Origin: Elusimicrobiota bacterium
GTDB taxonomy: Bacteria > CG03 > SLGR01
Length of the DNA stretch: 36,869 nucleotides
Assembly (NCBI GenBank): GCA_012511615.1
Contig: JAAZFS010000176.1
Span: 1-36,869 of the forward strand
Direction of reading: 5' to 3'
Positions 1 to 8,281 of this stretch are shown here, in pieces (position 1 is the first letter of the stretch; each line of letters starts with the position of its first letter). Below the pieces are notes generated by a model that did no database searches, was not told the origin of the DNA, and saw nothing but the letters and a program-made list of their open reading frames with translations. The translations under genes and the position numbers were made by a program.

Positions 1-1
1 G

Positions 2-82
2 GAAATACCGCAAGTGGAGACAGATTTAAAGGATTTTATTAAAACGGAGAATGCGGTTGCGCGAAGATTACATAAGAGGTGA
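2..82 (+). CDS. C-terminal fragment of upstream gene, possibly argininosuccinate lyase
   Basis: A reading frame is open from the window edge to a TGA at 80-82, giving a 26-residue tail that contains TENAVARRLHKR. It overlaps the lysA start by about 30 bases, in line with the overlaps seen throughout this operon. The segment resembles the region near the end of ArgH, where a helix of the form xxENSVxRRxxxGG is usual, and argH-lysA adjacency is known in other bacteria. The fragment is too short to identify firmly. The other two frames close earlier, at 27-29 and 40-42. Confidence 0.35.
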   Translation, partial: EIPQVETDLKDFIKTENAVARRLHKR

Positions 83-1310
83 TATTTACCGGCAAGACGG
101 AGTCCTCTTTTTAGATGGGGTTAGTCTAGAGGAGCTGGCAAAAGAATGGGATACCCCACTTTATGTTTACAGTGCCCGTCGGCTGAGAGAAAATTTTCTT
201 GCCTATAAAGAAGCCTTTTCTTTTATAGAAACAAAAATATGTTATGCGGTTAAGGCCAATAATTCTCTTGCCATTCTTAGAGAACTTGCCAGTCTTGGCG
301 CCGGTGCAGATATAGTTTCCGGTGGCGAACTCTACCTGGCCCTCAAGGCAGGAATTAAACCGGAGAAAATTGTTTTTGCCGGGGTGGGAAAGACTGACCA
401 AGAGATAAAGGAAGCCCTTTTAGCCGGTGTTTTTTTATTTAATGTTGAAAGCATTCAGGAACTTGAAAGAATTAATTTTCTAGCTGGTAAGATTGGAGAA
501 AAAGCCCGGATAGCCTTCAGAGTTAACCCCGATATTGATCCGATTTCTCATCCAAAAATTTCAACAGGTCTAAAAGAAAGTAAATTTGGAATTTCTAAGG
601 ACTTGGCTATCAAGGCCTATAAGCAGGCGGCATCTATGGAAAATATTGAAATTGGCGGAGTCCATTTTCATATAGGTTCTCAAATAACAAACCTTGGTCC
701 CTTTGAGCTAACGGCAGAAGCTGCTTTTTCACTGGCTGAAGAATTGGCTAAAGAATCTATTAAGCTTGAATACATAAATATCGGTGGAGGCCTGGGTATT
801 GATTATGAAAATACTGGGGTCCCCAAGCCTGTAGAAATTTCTAATATTATGAAAAAATATTTTCAAGGAACTGACTATAAACTGATACTTGAACCAGGGC
901 GATCAATTGTGGGGAACGCCGGTTATCTTCTAAGTGAAATTATCTATATTAAAAAACAAGAAGAGAAAAACTTTGTGATTTTGGATGCTGGCCTTAATGA
1001 TCTTGTTCGGCCGGCTATGTATGGCTCTTATCATGAGATTCTTCCACTTTCTGAAGAAGGAGAGGAGCTAACGAGTGATATTGTTGGACCCATCTGCGAA
1101 GCTGGGGATATATTCGCCTCCGACCGAAAACTGGCGGGGATCAAGAGAAGAAATAAAGTCCTTATTTGCGATGCCGGCGCCTATGGTTTTTCAATGGCTT
1201 CAAACTACAATGCCCGACCTAGACCGGCAGAAGTTTTGATAGATGGGGGAAAGACTTCACTTATTAGAAAAAGAGAAACTTACGCTGATTTGATGGAAAG
1301 GGAACTATGA
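51..1310 (+). CDS. lysA: Diaminopimelate decarboxylase
   Basis: Decarboxylates meso-2,6-diaminopimelate to L-lysine, the last lysine step, with PLP in the cytoplasm. It is an alanine-racemase-fold type III PLP enzyme. The PLP lysine lies in CYAVKANN (K68), followed by GADIVSGGE near residue 90, HIGSQ at 207-211, the phosphate-binding GGGLG at 245-249, EPGRSIVG at 281-288 and CEAGD near 350. The 419-residue length is normal. The start is uncertain: GGAG at 46-49 sits one base from this ATG but seven bases from an in-frame TTG at 57, which would fit ribosome binding better. It overlaps dapF by 4 bases and heads the lysine/DAP operon. Identity is secure from motifs and context. Confidence 0.96.
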   Translation: MRLREDYIRGDIYRQDGVLFLDGVSLEELAKEWDTPLYVYSARRLRENFLAYKEAFSFIETKICYAVKANNSLAILRELASLGAGADIVSGGELYLALKAGIKPEKIVFAGVGKTDQEIKEALLAGVFLFNVESIQELERINFLAGKIGEKARIAFRVNPDIDPISHPKISTGLKESKFGISKDLAIKAYKQAASMENIEIGGVHFHIGSQITNLGPFELTAEAAFSLAEELAKESIKLEYINIGGGLGIDYENTGVPKPVEISNIMKKYFQGTDYKLILEPGRSIVGNAGYLLSEIIYIKKQEEKNFVILDAGLNDLVRPAMYGSYHEILPLSEEGEELTSDIVGPICEAGDIFASDRKLAGIKRRNKVLICDAGAYGFSMASNYNARPRPAEVLIDGGKTSLIRKRETYADLMEREL

Positions 1311-2137
1311 AGAAAGATTTTATAAAGACTGAGAGTGCTGGAAACGATTTTATATTGTTTGATCATACTGAAGGGGAAAGTCTCCCTAACTTGGAAAAAA
1401 ATATAATAAAACTCTGCACCCGAAAACTTGGTATCGGAGCGGACGGGGTGCTTATTATAGAAAATATAGAAAAAGAATCTTCGGCTGATTTTAGAATGAG
1501 AATATTCAACCCCGATGGAGGGGAGGCGGAAATGTGCGGTAATGGTGCCCGCTGTGCAGCTTATTGGTTTTTTCTAAAGACTGGAAAAAGTAAGCTAAAA
1601 TTTCAGACCCTGGGAGGAATGATTTCGGCATCCGTATCTTCTTCGGGCCGGGTTAGGTTGGGCATGCCTTCACCTCAAGGAACTGAACTGGATATTCTTT
1701 TAAATCTTGGCAAAGACCAGCTGAGTATGTCCTTTATAAACACTGGAGTTCCTCATGCAGTGATAGAAACTGATCGACTGGAGCAGGTGGACGTGGATTC
1801 TTTAGGCCGGAAAATCCGGAACCATCCTCATTTTTCTCCTGCTGGAACCAATGTGGATTTTGTTCAGGTTACTGGAAAAAATTCGGTAAGTGTCAGGACT
1901 TATGAGCGAGGTGTGGAAGAGGAAACTTTGGCCTGTGGGACCGGGTCGGTCGCTTCCGTTCTTATAAAGGCCTTAAAGGGTAAAGTGTCTTCACCCGTAA
2001 CAGTCAAAACTCGTGGTGGTGCGCTTTTGAAAGTCTATTTTAAACTCAGCGATGCCGAAGATTTGATTTCAAGACTATATGATGTTAAATTAGAGGGCAA
2101 GGTTAATATTGTATTCAGTGGAAGTATAGATTTATGA
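1307..2137 (+). CDS. dapF: Diaminopimelate epimerase
   Basis: Interconverts LL- and meso-diaminopimelate without a cofactor, using two cysteines. Both active-site cysteines are visible: C77 in EAEMCGNGARC and C210 in EETLACGTGS. The N-terminal FIKTESAGNDF matches the family's MxGxGNDF start, slightly altered. Length (276 residues) is typical. The ATG overlaps the lysA stop. This enzyme links the LL-DAP made by the downstream aminotransferase to the meso-DAP used by LysA and for peptidoglycan. A 25-base gap with the strong ribosome site GGGGGAGG separates it from dapA. Confidence 0.96.
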   Translation: MKKDFIKTESAGNDFILFDHTEGESLPNLEKNIIKLCTRKLGIGADGVLIIENIEKESSADFRMRIFNPDGGEAEMCGNGARCAAYWFFLKTGKSKLKFQTLGGMISASVSSSGRVRLGMPSPQGTELDILLNLGKDQLSMSFINTGVPHAVIETDRLEQVDVDSLGRKIRNHPHFSPAGTNVDFVQVTGKNSVSVRTYERGVEEETLACGTGSVASVLIKALKGKVSSPVTVKTRGGALLKVYFKLSDAEDLISRLYDVKLEGKVNIVFSGSIDL

Positions 2138-2162
2138 TTAAGAATAATCGGGGGAGGAATTA

Positions 2163-3047
2163 ATGTTCAAGGGATCCTGTGTCGCAATAGTCACACCGCA
2201 TAAAGACGGGGAGGCGGATTATAATTCGCTCAAAAAACTCGTCAACTGGCACATTGAGGCAGGGACCGACTGTATAGTTCCCTGTGGAAGCACTGGTGAG
2301 GCGGCTACTCTTGATTACGACGAACATAAGAAAGTTATAAGGACAGTTGTAAAGGCAGTCGCCGGTAGATGCAAAATAATGGCTGGTGCCGGATCAAACT
2401 CTACCAAAGAGACCCTGGAACTCACAGAATTTGCTAAAAACGCCGGTGCAGACGGAGCTCTACTTATTACTCCCTATTACAATAGACCCACTCAGGAAGG
2501 ACTTTTTAAACATTACGAAAAAGTAGCCTTAAAAGTAGACATACCAATTTGTCTTTATAATGTACCCAGACGGACTGGGGTGAATTTGGAGCCGGCTACT
2601 GCCGTTCGGCTGGCTGAACTTGATAATATTATTGCCATAAAAGAAGCCTCAGGAAATATTGCTCAGGCAGGAGAGATACTCCGACTTGCGAAAAATAAAA
2701 TGCTTGTTCTTTCAGGCGATGATTCACTTACCTATCCTCTTATGGCCATGGGTGCCCGTGGAGTGATATCAGTAGTGGCCAACTTGATTCCATCTCAAAT
2801 GCATGAACTTTGCGATCTTTTTCTAAAAGGAGAGAGGGAGGAATCACTAAAACTCCATTTTAAATATTTACCACTTATGGATGCCATGTTCATAGAGACC
2901 AATCCTGCTCCAGTAAAAGAGGCTCTAGCTATGATGGGAAAAATTTGTCCGGAACTTAGACTTCCTTTAGTTAATCTCAGTGAAACATCTATGGAGAAAC
3001 TGAAAAAAGTCCTCTTGGATTTTAATCTGGTAGAAAATGACTCATAA
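2163..3047 (+). CDS. dapA: 4-hydroxy-tetrahydrodipicolinate synthase
   Basis: Condenses pyruvate with aspartate semialdehyde, the committed step to diaminopimelate and lysine. It is a TIM-barrel class I aldolase. Visible motifs: the substrate loop GSTGE at 42-46 (often GTTGE), YYNRPTQ at 105-111 carrying the catalytic tyrosine, and the Schiff-base lysine K160 in AIKEASGN. The 294-residue length is standard. GGGGAGG about 5-10 bases before the ATG is the best ribosome site in this operon. The end overlaps the dapB start by 11 bases. Lysine feedback is common in the family but cannot be judged here. Confidence 0.96.
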   Translation: MFKGSCVAIVTPHKDGEADYNSLKKLVNWHIEAGTDCIVPCGSTGEAATLDYDEHKKVIRTVVKAVAGRCKIMAGAGSNSTKETLELTEFAKNAGADGALLITPYYNRPTQEGLFKHYEKVALKVDIPICLYNVPRRTGVNLEPATAVRLAELDNIIAIKEASGNIAQAGEILRLAKNKMLVLSGDDSLTYPLMAMGARGVISVVANLIPSQMHELCDLFLKGEREESLKLHFKYLPLMDAMFIETNPAPVKEALAMMGKICPELRLPLVNLSETSMEKLKKVLLDFNLVENDS

Positions 3048-3795
3048 AACCTTAGTATCGGGTGGCCTGGGCCGGATGGGCCTGAGAATTTCAAAGATGG
3101 TAAAGGAGAGCACTATTTTAGAGCTTGCCGGAATTCTTGAAAGAGAAGGAATTGAGGATATGCCCAAAGAGCTTTATGGAGTTCCAGTCAGCTGTCAGGA
3201 AGAAATAATAAAAGGGAAAGATGTAATAATAGATTTTTCCAGTCCTGCCAACTCTCTAAGACTTGCTGAAAAAGCTGTAGAATATAAGGCGGCTCTAGTG
3301 ATAGGGACCACGGGACTAAGCGATGATGATTTAAAGAAAATTGCTTTATCGGCAGAGAAAACTCCAGTCCTTTTTGCCCCCAATATGAGTTTAGGAGTTA
3401 ACCTTTTAAAAAGAATAGCAAGTATGATTACCGACGGACTTCCAGGATTTGATAAAGAAATTATCGAGTCCCACCATAACAAAAAGGCCGATGCTCCTTC
3501 AGGGACAGCCCTCTTGTTTGCTGAGGCAGTAAAGAGGGAGGGTGATGAATTTGTTTATGGAAGAGAAGGAATTCCTGGTGCCCGTTCTTCCAACGAGATT
3601 GGTATCCATGCTATAAGGGGCGGAAATATCATTGGAGAGCATAGAGTAATCTGGATAGGCGAGCATGAAACTGTAGAAATCTTTCACAGGGCAGAGACTC
3701 GGGATATTTTTGCCGCTGGTGCCGTTAAGGCGGCAGAATGGTTGGTGAAAAAAGAACCGGGTCCTCTCTATAGTATGGAGGATGTCCTCTTTTGA
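3037..3795 (+). CDS. dapB: 4-hydroxy-tetrahydrodipicolinate reductase
   Basis: Reduces the DapA product to tetrahydrodipicolinate with NAD(P)H. The nucleotide-binding loop GGLGRMG (9-15) replaces the more usual GAxGRMG. The substrate motif ESHHNKKADAPSGTA lies at 144-158 and holds the catalytic histidine pair and lysine. The 252-residue length is normal. It overlaps dapA by 11 bases, and its TGA overlaps the TTG start of the next gene, so translation is probably coupled along the operon. Confidence 0.96.
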   Translation: MTHKTLVSGGLGRMGLRISKMVKESTILELAGILEREGIEDMPKELYGVPVSCQEEIIKGKDVIIDFSSPANSLRLAEKAVEYKAALVIGTTGLSDDDLKKIALSAEKTPVLFAPNMSLGVNLLKRIASMITDGLPGFDKEIIESHHNKKADAPSGTALLFAEAVKREGDEFVYGREGIPGARSSNEIGIHAIRGGNIIGEHRVIWIGEHETVEIFHRAETRDIFAAGAVKAAEWLVKKEPGPLYSMEDVLF

Positions 3796-4568
3796 GGTTT
3801 GTAAGATTTTTATATAAGAAAGACCAGGAGTTTGCCGCAGCCTGGGGCCTTTTGCACGAGGATGAGATAGAGTTTATAGAAGGCAATCCTTTTGCAGAGT
3901 GGAAGACTACTGGTGAAACAATAAAAATTTATAAGGTTAGATACCTGGCTCCGACAAGACCTCAAAAAATAATATGTTCTGGCTTGAATTATGCCAATCA
4001 TGCAAAAGAGATGGATATGAAGATACCGCCAGATCCGGTAATATTTCTGAAACCTCCCTCAAGTATTCAGCATCCAGAAGGCGACATTGTAATGCCTCCG
4101 GATTGCAAGGAGTTAGATTTTGAGGCCGAGCTAGCCATTATTATAAAACACAGGGCTAAAAACATAAGTCCCGAAGAGGCTAAGGACTATATTTTAGGCT
4201 ATACTTGCTTAAACGATGTGACGGCAAGAAAATACCAGACCCCTGGTTCTCAATGGACCCGTTCAAAAGGATATGATACATTTTGTCCCATAGGGCCCAT
4301 CATAAGTTGCGGAATAAATCCCAATCGCCTTGATATTAAAACCTTTTTAAATGAAGAAGAAAAACAGTCTTCAAATACCTCGGAAATGATAATAAATGCC
4401 GAGAAATTGGTAAGCATAGTATCCGGTTATATGACTCTTAATCCCGGAGATATAATCTCTACCGGCACACCTTCCGGAGTGGGAAAGATGGTTATCGGAG
4501 ATGTGGTGGAAGTAGTAATAGAAAAGATAGGAACACTAAGGAATTATGTCACAGATGAAGAAATTTGA
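3792..4568 (+). CDS. Fumarylacetoacetate hydrolase (FAH) family protein
   Basis: A member of the FAH / HpcE superfamily, whose members hydrolyse, isomerise or decarboxylate 2-oxo acids with a divalent metal. The Glu-Glu-Asp metal triad is visible as E111 and E113 in LDFEAELAIII and D142 in LNDVTARKYQ. GLNYANHAKEM near 65-75 and GDIISTGTPSGVG near the C-terminus are family signatures. The start is a TTG overlapping the dapB stop, with GGAGG ten bases upstream; the MRFVRF opening is typical of the family. Its place between dapB and dapL is odd because no lysine step needs such an enzyme. It may clear a damaged oxo-acid, or be a passenger. The substrate cannot be read from sequence. Confidence 0.85.
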   Translation: MRFVRFLYKKDQEFAAAWGLLHEDEIEFIEGNPFAEWKTTGETIKIYKVRYLAPTRPQKIICSGLNYANHAKEMDMKIPPDPVIFLKPPSSIQHPEGDIVMPPDCKELDFEAELAIIIKHRAKNISPEEAKDYILGYTCLNDVTARKYQTPGSQWTRSKGYDTFCPIGPIISCGINPNRLDIKTFLNEEEKQSSNTSEMIINAEKLVSIVSGYMTLNPGDIISTGTPSGVGKMVIGDVVEVVIEKIGTLRNYVTDEEI

Positions 4569-5724
4569 ATTTTCGGAGAGGCTGAACAAGCTTCCTCCCT
4601 ACCTATTTATTGAGGTAGATAAGATGAAACAAAAGGCTATAGATGAAGGAGTGGATATCATCAACCTTGGAGTAGGAGATCCTGATATTCCAACTCCCGT
4701 AGCCATTAGAGAAAAATTTAAAGAGGCAATAGATGATGTAGATAATCATCAGTATCCTCTAGGAAAAGGTAAGAAAATTTTCCGTCAGGGAGTGAGAAAG
4801 TTTTTCAAAGACCGCTACAATGTTGAGCTTGATATTGAAAAAAACATCCATCCCCTAATCGGATCAAAAGAGGGGATAGCTCATTTTCCTTTGGCTTTTG
4901 TAGAGCCTGGCGATAAGGTTTTGATACCTGAACCGGCCTATCCTGTCTATAATTCAGGGACGATTTTTGCCCTGGGAGAGCCTTATTTCTTTTCACTGCT
5001 TGAAGAGAATAATTTCCTTCCTGATTTTTCCTCCATCCCAGATAAAGTTCTTGAAGAGGCAAAACTTATTTTCTTAAATTATCCCAACAATCCGACTGGC
5101 GCCCAGGCGGACTTGGAGTTTTTTGAGGAAGTAGTTAGGGTGGCAAAAAAATACAATATAATTGTCTTGCACGACGCTGCCTATAATGAAATGTACTTTG
5201 CCGATCCGCCTCCAAGTATACTTGAAGTTGACGGAGCAATGGATGTGGCGGTGGAGTTTCATTCTCTCTCCAAGACCTTTTCAATGACCGGTTGGAGAAT
5301 TGGTTGGGCCTGTGGTGGTGAAAAACTTATCAGTGGTTTGGCCTCTATCAAAGACAATATTGATTCTGGAGTATTCGGTGCCATTCAGGATGCCGGATAT
5401 TTTGCTCTGGAAAATTATGAGGAACTTACAGAGGACGCAAGAAATACCTATAAAGAGCGCCAGAGAATAATGTATGAGGGATTAAAGAAACTTTCCTGGC
5501 ATCCGGTAAATACCACAGCTACCTTTTATCTTTGGGCAAAACCGCCTCGGGATATTTCTTCGGCTGATGCAGTGAAAGAACTTATTACCGGAGCCGGTAT
5601 AGTATGCACTCCAGGTTCTGGATTTGGCCCTTCAGGTGAGGGCTATGTTAGGTTTGCCCTAACTAGAGATAAATCCAGATTAGAGGAGGCCTTGAAGCGC
5701 CTAGGCGATTTGAAGTGGGATTAA
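4546..5724 (+). CDS. dapL: LL-diaminopimelate aminotransferase (class I/II PLP aminotransferase)
   Basis: Most likely converts tetrahydrodipicolinate directly to LL-diaminopimelate with glutamate as amino donor, which bypasses DapD/DapC/DapE. None of those genes is in the cluster. Fold-type I motifs: NYPNNPTGA at 178-186, HDAAYNEM near 209, and the PLP lysine K243 in HSLSKTFSMTGWRIGW. The LNKLPPYLFIEVDKMKQ opening resembles the DapL2 group. Two ATGs compete: 4546 has AAGGA three bases upstream, and 4555 (MKKFEF) has it twelve bases upstream. It overlaps the FAH gene. Specificity is inferred from context; a general aspartate-type aminotransferase is the alternative. Confidence 0.88.
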   Translation: MSQMKKFEFSERLNKLPPYLFIEVDKMKQKAIDEGVDIINLGVGDPDIPTPVAIREKFKEAIDDVDNHQYPLGKGKKIFRQGVRKFFKDRYNVELDIEKNIHPLIGSKEGIAHFPLAFVEPGDKVLIPEPAYPVYNSGTIFALGEPYFFSLLEENNFLPDFSSIPDKVLEEAKLIFLNYPNNPTGAQADLEFFEEVVRVAKKYNIIVLHDAAYNEMYFADPPPSILEVDGAMDVAVEFHSLSKTFSMTGWRIGWACGGEKLISGLASIKDNIDSGVFGAIQDAGYFALENYEELTEDARNTYKERQRIMYEGLKKLSWHPVNTTATFYLWAKPPRDISSADAVKELITGAGIVCTPGSGFGPSGEGYVRFALTRDKSRLEEALKRLGDLKWD

Positions 5725-6215
5725 CGGCTCTTTCATTAGGGAGTAATTCTGGCGATAGGGGGGAGAATATTCGTCAGGCAGTTAAGTTTCTTGAAGAAGC
5801 CTTTGGTAAGGTGAATAAAAGCACGGTTTATGAAACGACTCCCTTTTATGAATCTCGGAAAGGTCAGGAGAATTTTTACAATTGTTGCGTAAATTTTAGG
5901 ACTGAAAATACTCCTGAGGAAATCTTAGAGAAAATCCAGGCCATAGAAAATAAAATGGGTCGTGAGCGTCCCTATCCTAATGCTCCTAGAATCATTGATA
6001 TAGATATCATTTTTATTGGTGATGAAATGATTGCCCAAGAGAATCTGACCGTCCCTCATCCTGCAATGCAGGAGCGTCTTTTTGTTCTGGTGCCACTTGT
6101 GGAGATAATGGGAAGCTTTGAACACCCTGCTATAGGCTTGAGTGTGGATGACCTTTTCTATGAATGTCCAGATGATGGTATCCTTGTAGAAATAGAAAAT
6201 TTCTGGGAGACCTGA
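5715..6215 (+). CDS. folK: 2-amino-4-hydroxy-6-hydroxymethyldihydropteridine pyrophosphokinase
   Basis: Transfers pyrophosphate from ATP to 6-hydroxymethyl-dihydropterin in folate synthesis. Family motifs in order: LSLGSNSGDRGENI at the N-terminus, YETTPFYESRKGQENFYNCC near 38-58, and RIIDIDIIF with VPHPAMQERLFVLVPLVEI further on. The last matches the HPPK signature and its paired aspartates. Length (166) is typical. The start is GTG at 5715, overlapping the aminotransferase stop by 10 bases. No other folate gene is present, so here it is an isolated pathway gene in a lysine/tRNA-amidation operon. Confidence 0.93.
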   Translation: MGLTALSLGSNSGDRGENIRQAVKFLEEAFGKVNKSTVYETTPFYESRKGQENFYNCCVNFRTENTPEEILEKIQAIENKMGRERPYPNAPRIIDIDIIFIGDEMIAQENLTVPHPAMQERLFVLVPLVEIMGSFEHPAIGLSVDDLFYECPDDGILVEIENFWET

Positions 6216-6216
6216 T

Positions 6217-6594
6217 ATGGGTTTTATATCAAAAACACTTGCATTATTGATAGCTCTTGAGGGAGTATTGGTTCTTGCTTTTCCTGCCTTTGCAAGAGAG
6301 GCCATGCTTGACCTTGATGAGGGTGAGGGTAAAAACAAAAGACTCTTGGGGGTCTTTTTATTCCTTGCCGGACTAGTCCTTATTTTTCTTACACAGAAAA
6401 CAGTTACGGATCTTTTAGTCCATTGGTTTGTTGCAGTTTATGGAGTTCTTATGGGACTTTATGGTCTCTTTTTTATAACTATCCCTAACCTTGCTTCCCA
6501 TCTTCTTGTTTGGATTTATGCCGAGAAAGGACCTTCCAGAGTGATTGGGGGTCTTCTATTTCTAATCGGTATAATTTTCTTTAAAATTTTATGA
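6217..6594 (+). CDS. Small integral membrane protein of unknown function
   Basis: 125 residues with about four hydrophobic segments: roughly 5-25, 43-60, 67-95 and 105-125. A charged loop, LDEGEGKNKR, follows the first segment. I do not recognise a named family, although short four-helix proteins of this kind (DUF2065-like) occur in many bacteria. The ATG is one base after the folK stop, and the gene overlaps gatC by 4 bases, so it is co-translated with tRNA-amidation genes. No catalytic motif is visible. It may be a small inner-membrane structural protein. Confidence 0.8.
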   Translation: MGFISKTLALLIALEGVLVLAFPAFAREAMLDLDEGEGKNKRLLGVFLFLAGLVLIFLTQKTVTDLLVHWFVAVYGVLMGLYGLFFITIPNLASHLLVWIYAEKGPSRVIGGLLFLIGIIFFKIL

Positions 6595-6869
6595 TGGACA
6601 AAAAAGATATTGAAAGAATTGCCCACCTGGCCCAGCTGAAACTTTCAGAAGAAGAAAAAACAATTTTTACTGATCAGCTGAATGAGGTTTTTAATCATAT
6701 AAATACTTTCGGAGAGCTTGATACAGTTGACATATCCACCCAGGAGCCTACTGGCATAGATAAGCTTTTACCCAGAGAAGACATTCCTAGAGAATTTTCT
6801 AGGGAAAAAATTATGGCTAATGCTCCCGATAAGGATGAGGACTCATTCAGAGTTAAGAAAGTCCTCTGA
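6591..6869 (+). CDS. gatC: Asp-tRNA(Asn)/Glu-tRNA(Gln) amidotransferase subunit C
   Basis: Small scaffold subunit of the GatCAB complex, which amidates misacylated Glu-tRNA(Gln) and/or Asp-tRNA(Asn). The 92-residue sequence shows the family pattern: IERIAHLAQLKLSEEE near residue 7, then the linker DISTQEPTG and a basic/acidic tail with RVKKVL at the end. Its TGA overlaps the gatA ATG. Order gatC-gatA-gatB is the usual bacterial arrangement, and finding all three supports a functional complex. Confidence 0.95.
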   Translation: MMDKKDIERIAHLAQLKLSEEEKTIFTDQLNEVFNHINTFGELDTVDISTQEPTGIDKLLPREDIPREFSREKIMANAPDKDEDSFRVKKVL

Positions 6870-8281
6870 TGATAAAAAAGATATTAAAAAAAGTAAACTC
6901 CGATGGAGCTTTTTCTCTAGTAAAACAAGTATCAGCTCAGGTTCTTGAGAGCCAAGAAAAATATAATTCATACATTACTCTCACTCTTGATAGGGCCTCC
7001 AAGCGCGCCCAGGAGATTGATTCACTTTTAAATGCCGGTAAAAATCCCGGACCGCTTGCAGGGATTCCGGTGGCTCTAAAGGATAATCTACTTTATTCAG
7101 GCGAAAAAATGACTTGTGGCTCCAAAATACTTGAAAACTATTTTTCGCCCTATACTGGAACTGCCGTAGAAAAACTTGAAGAGGCCGGCGCCATTGTAAT
7201 AGGGAAGACAAATATGGATGAGTTTGCCATGGGGTCTTCCGGAGAAACTTCCTATTTCGGACCGACAAAAAACCCTCTTCATCCTGATAGGGTTCCAGGT
7301 GGTTCTTCATCCGGATCGGCTGCCGCTGTCGCATCAGGCGATGTCCCAATAGCTTTAGGGTCAGATACTGGAGGTTCCGTCAGACAACCAGCTTCTTTTT
7401 GCGGGGTCTGTGGCCTCAGACCCACATATGGGAGAATCTCAAGATATGGTCTTTCTGCCCTGGCGTCTTCCATAGACCAGATAGGTGTACTTGCTTCAAG
7501 TGTTGAGGATACTGCTCTTGTATATAGTCTTATCTCTGGGCATGACCCTAAGGATTCAACTAGTCTAAATGAAAAAGGATACGAATTATCAGATTCTATA
7601 GAAGAAGGAGTCAAGGGATTAAAGATAGGGATTCCTAAGGAATATATGGGAGAAACTTTGCATAGTGAAATAAGGGAAAGAATTTTAGAAATATCCAACA
7701 AGCTTGTTTCTGCTGGAGCTGAAGTAAAAGAAATTTCCCTGCCCTCATTAGAACAGGCCCTGGCGACTTATTATATTATTGCTCCCGCCGAAATTTCCTC
7801 TAATTTGGCCAGATACGATGGGGTCAGATATGGTTTCCGCGCCCCTGAGGCCCAGACTCTCGAAGAAATGTATATAGAGAGCAGGACCCAGGGTTTTGGT
7901 CCAGAGGTTAAGCGAAGAATTTTGCTGGGGACCTCTATCCTATCCTCTGGAAATTATGAATCATATTATTTAAAAGCCTTGAAAGTGCGGTCTATGATAA
8001 AAAAAGAATTTGAAAAAATTTTTTCAAGCATAGATTTGATATTTTCTCCAACAACTCCAACCCCTCCCTTTAAGTTTGGGGAAGTAAAGGATCCTATGGA
8101 AATGTCTATGGCAGATTCTTATACCATACCTTCAAGTCTGGCGGGTCTGCCGGCAATGAGTGTACCGGTAGGGAGCATAGAGAAAAATCTTCCAGTTGGG
8201 GCCCAGTTAATCGGAGGGACTTTTTCGGAGCCGACTATTTTTAGATGCGCCCGTTTTATGGAGAAGATTTATGAGTCCTGA
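6869..8281 (+). CDS. gatA: Asp-tRNA(Asn)/Glu-tRNA(Gln) amidotransferase subunit A
   Basis: Glutaminase subunit of GatCAB; it releases ammonia that is channelled to GatB. It is an amidase-signature enzyme with a Ser-cisSer-Lys triad: K71 in PVALKDN, the Ser-rich stretch GGSSSGSAAA at 144-153, and the nucleophile S170 in SDTGGSVRQPA. The 470-residue length is normal. The first 30 residues are a helical extension before the catalytic core. The start overlaps the gatC stop, and the end overlaps gatB by 11 bases. Confidence 0.97.
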   Translation: MIKKILKKVNSDGAFSLVKQVSAQVLESQEKYNSYITLTLDRASKRAQEIDSLLNAGKNPGPLAGIPVALKDNLLYSGEKMTCGSKILENYFSPYTGTAVEKLEEAGAIVIGKTNMDEFAMGSSGETSYFGPTKNPLHPDRVPGGSSSGSAAAVASGDVPIALGSDTGGSVRQPASFCGVCGLRPTYGRISRYGLSALASSIDQIGVLASSVEDTALVYSLISGHDPKDSTSLNEKGYELSDSIEEGVKGLKIGIPKEYMGETLHSEIRERILEISNKLVSAGAEVKEISLPSLEQALATYYIIAPAEISSNLARYDGVRYGFRAPEAQTLEEMYIESRTQGFGPEVKRRILLGTSILSSGNYESYYLKALKVRSMIKKEFEKIFSSIDLIFSPTTPTPPFKFGEVKDPMEMSMADSYTIPSSLAGLPAMSVPVGSIEKNLPVGAQLIGGTFSEPTIFRCARFMEKIYES

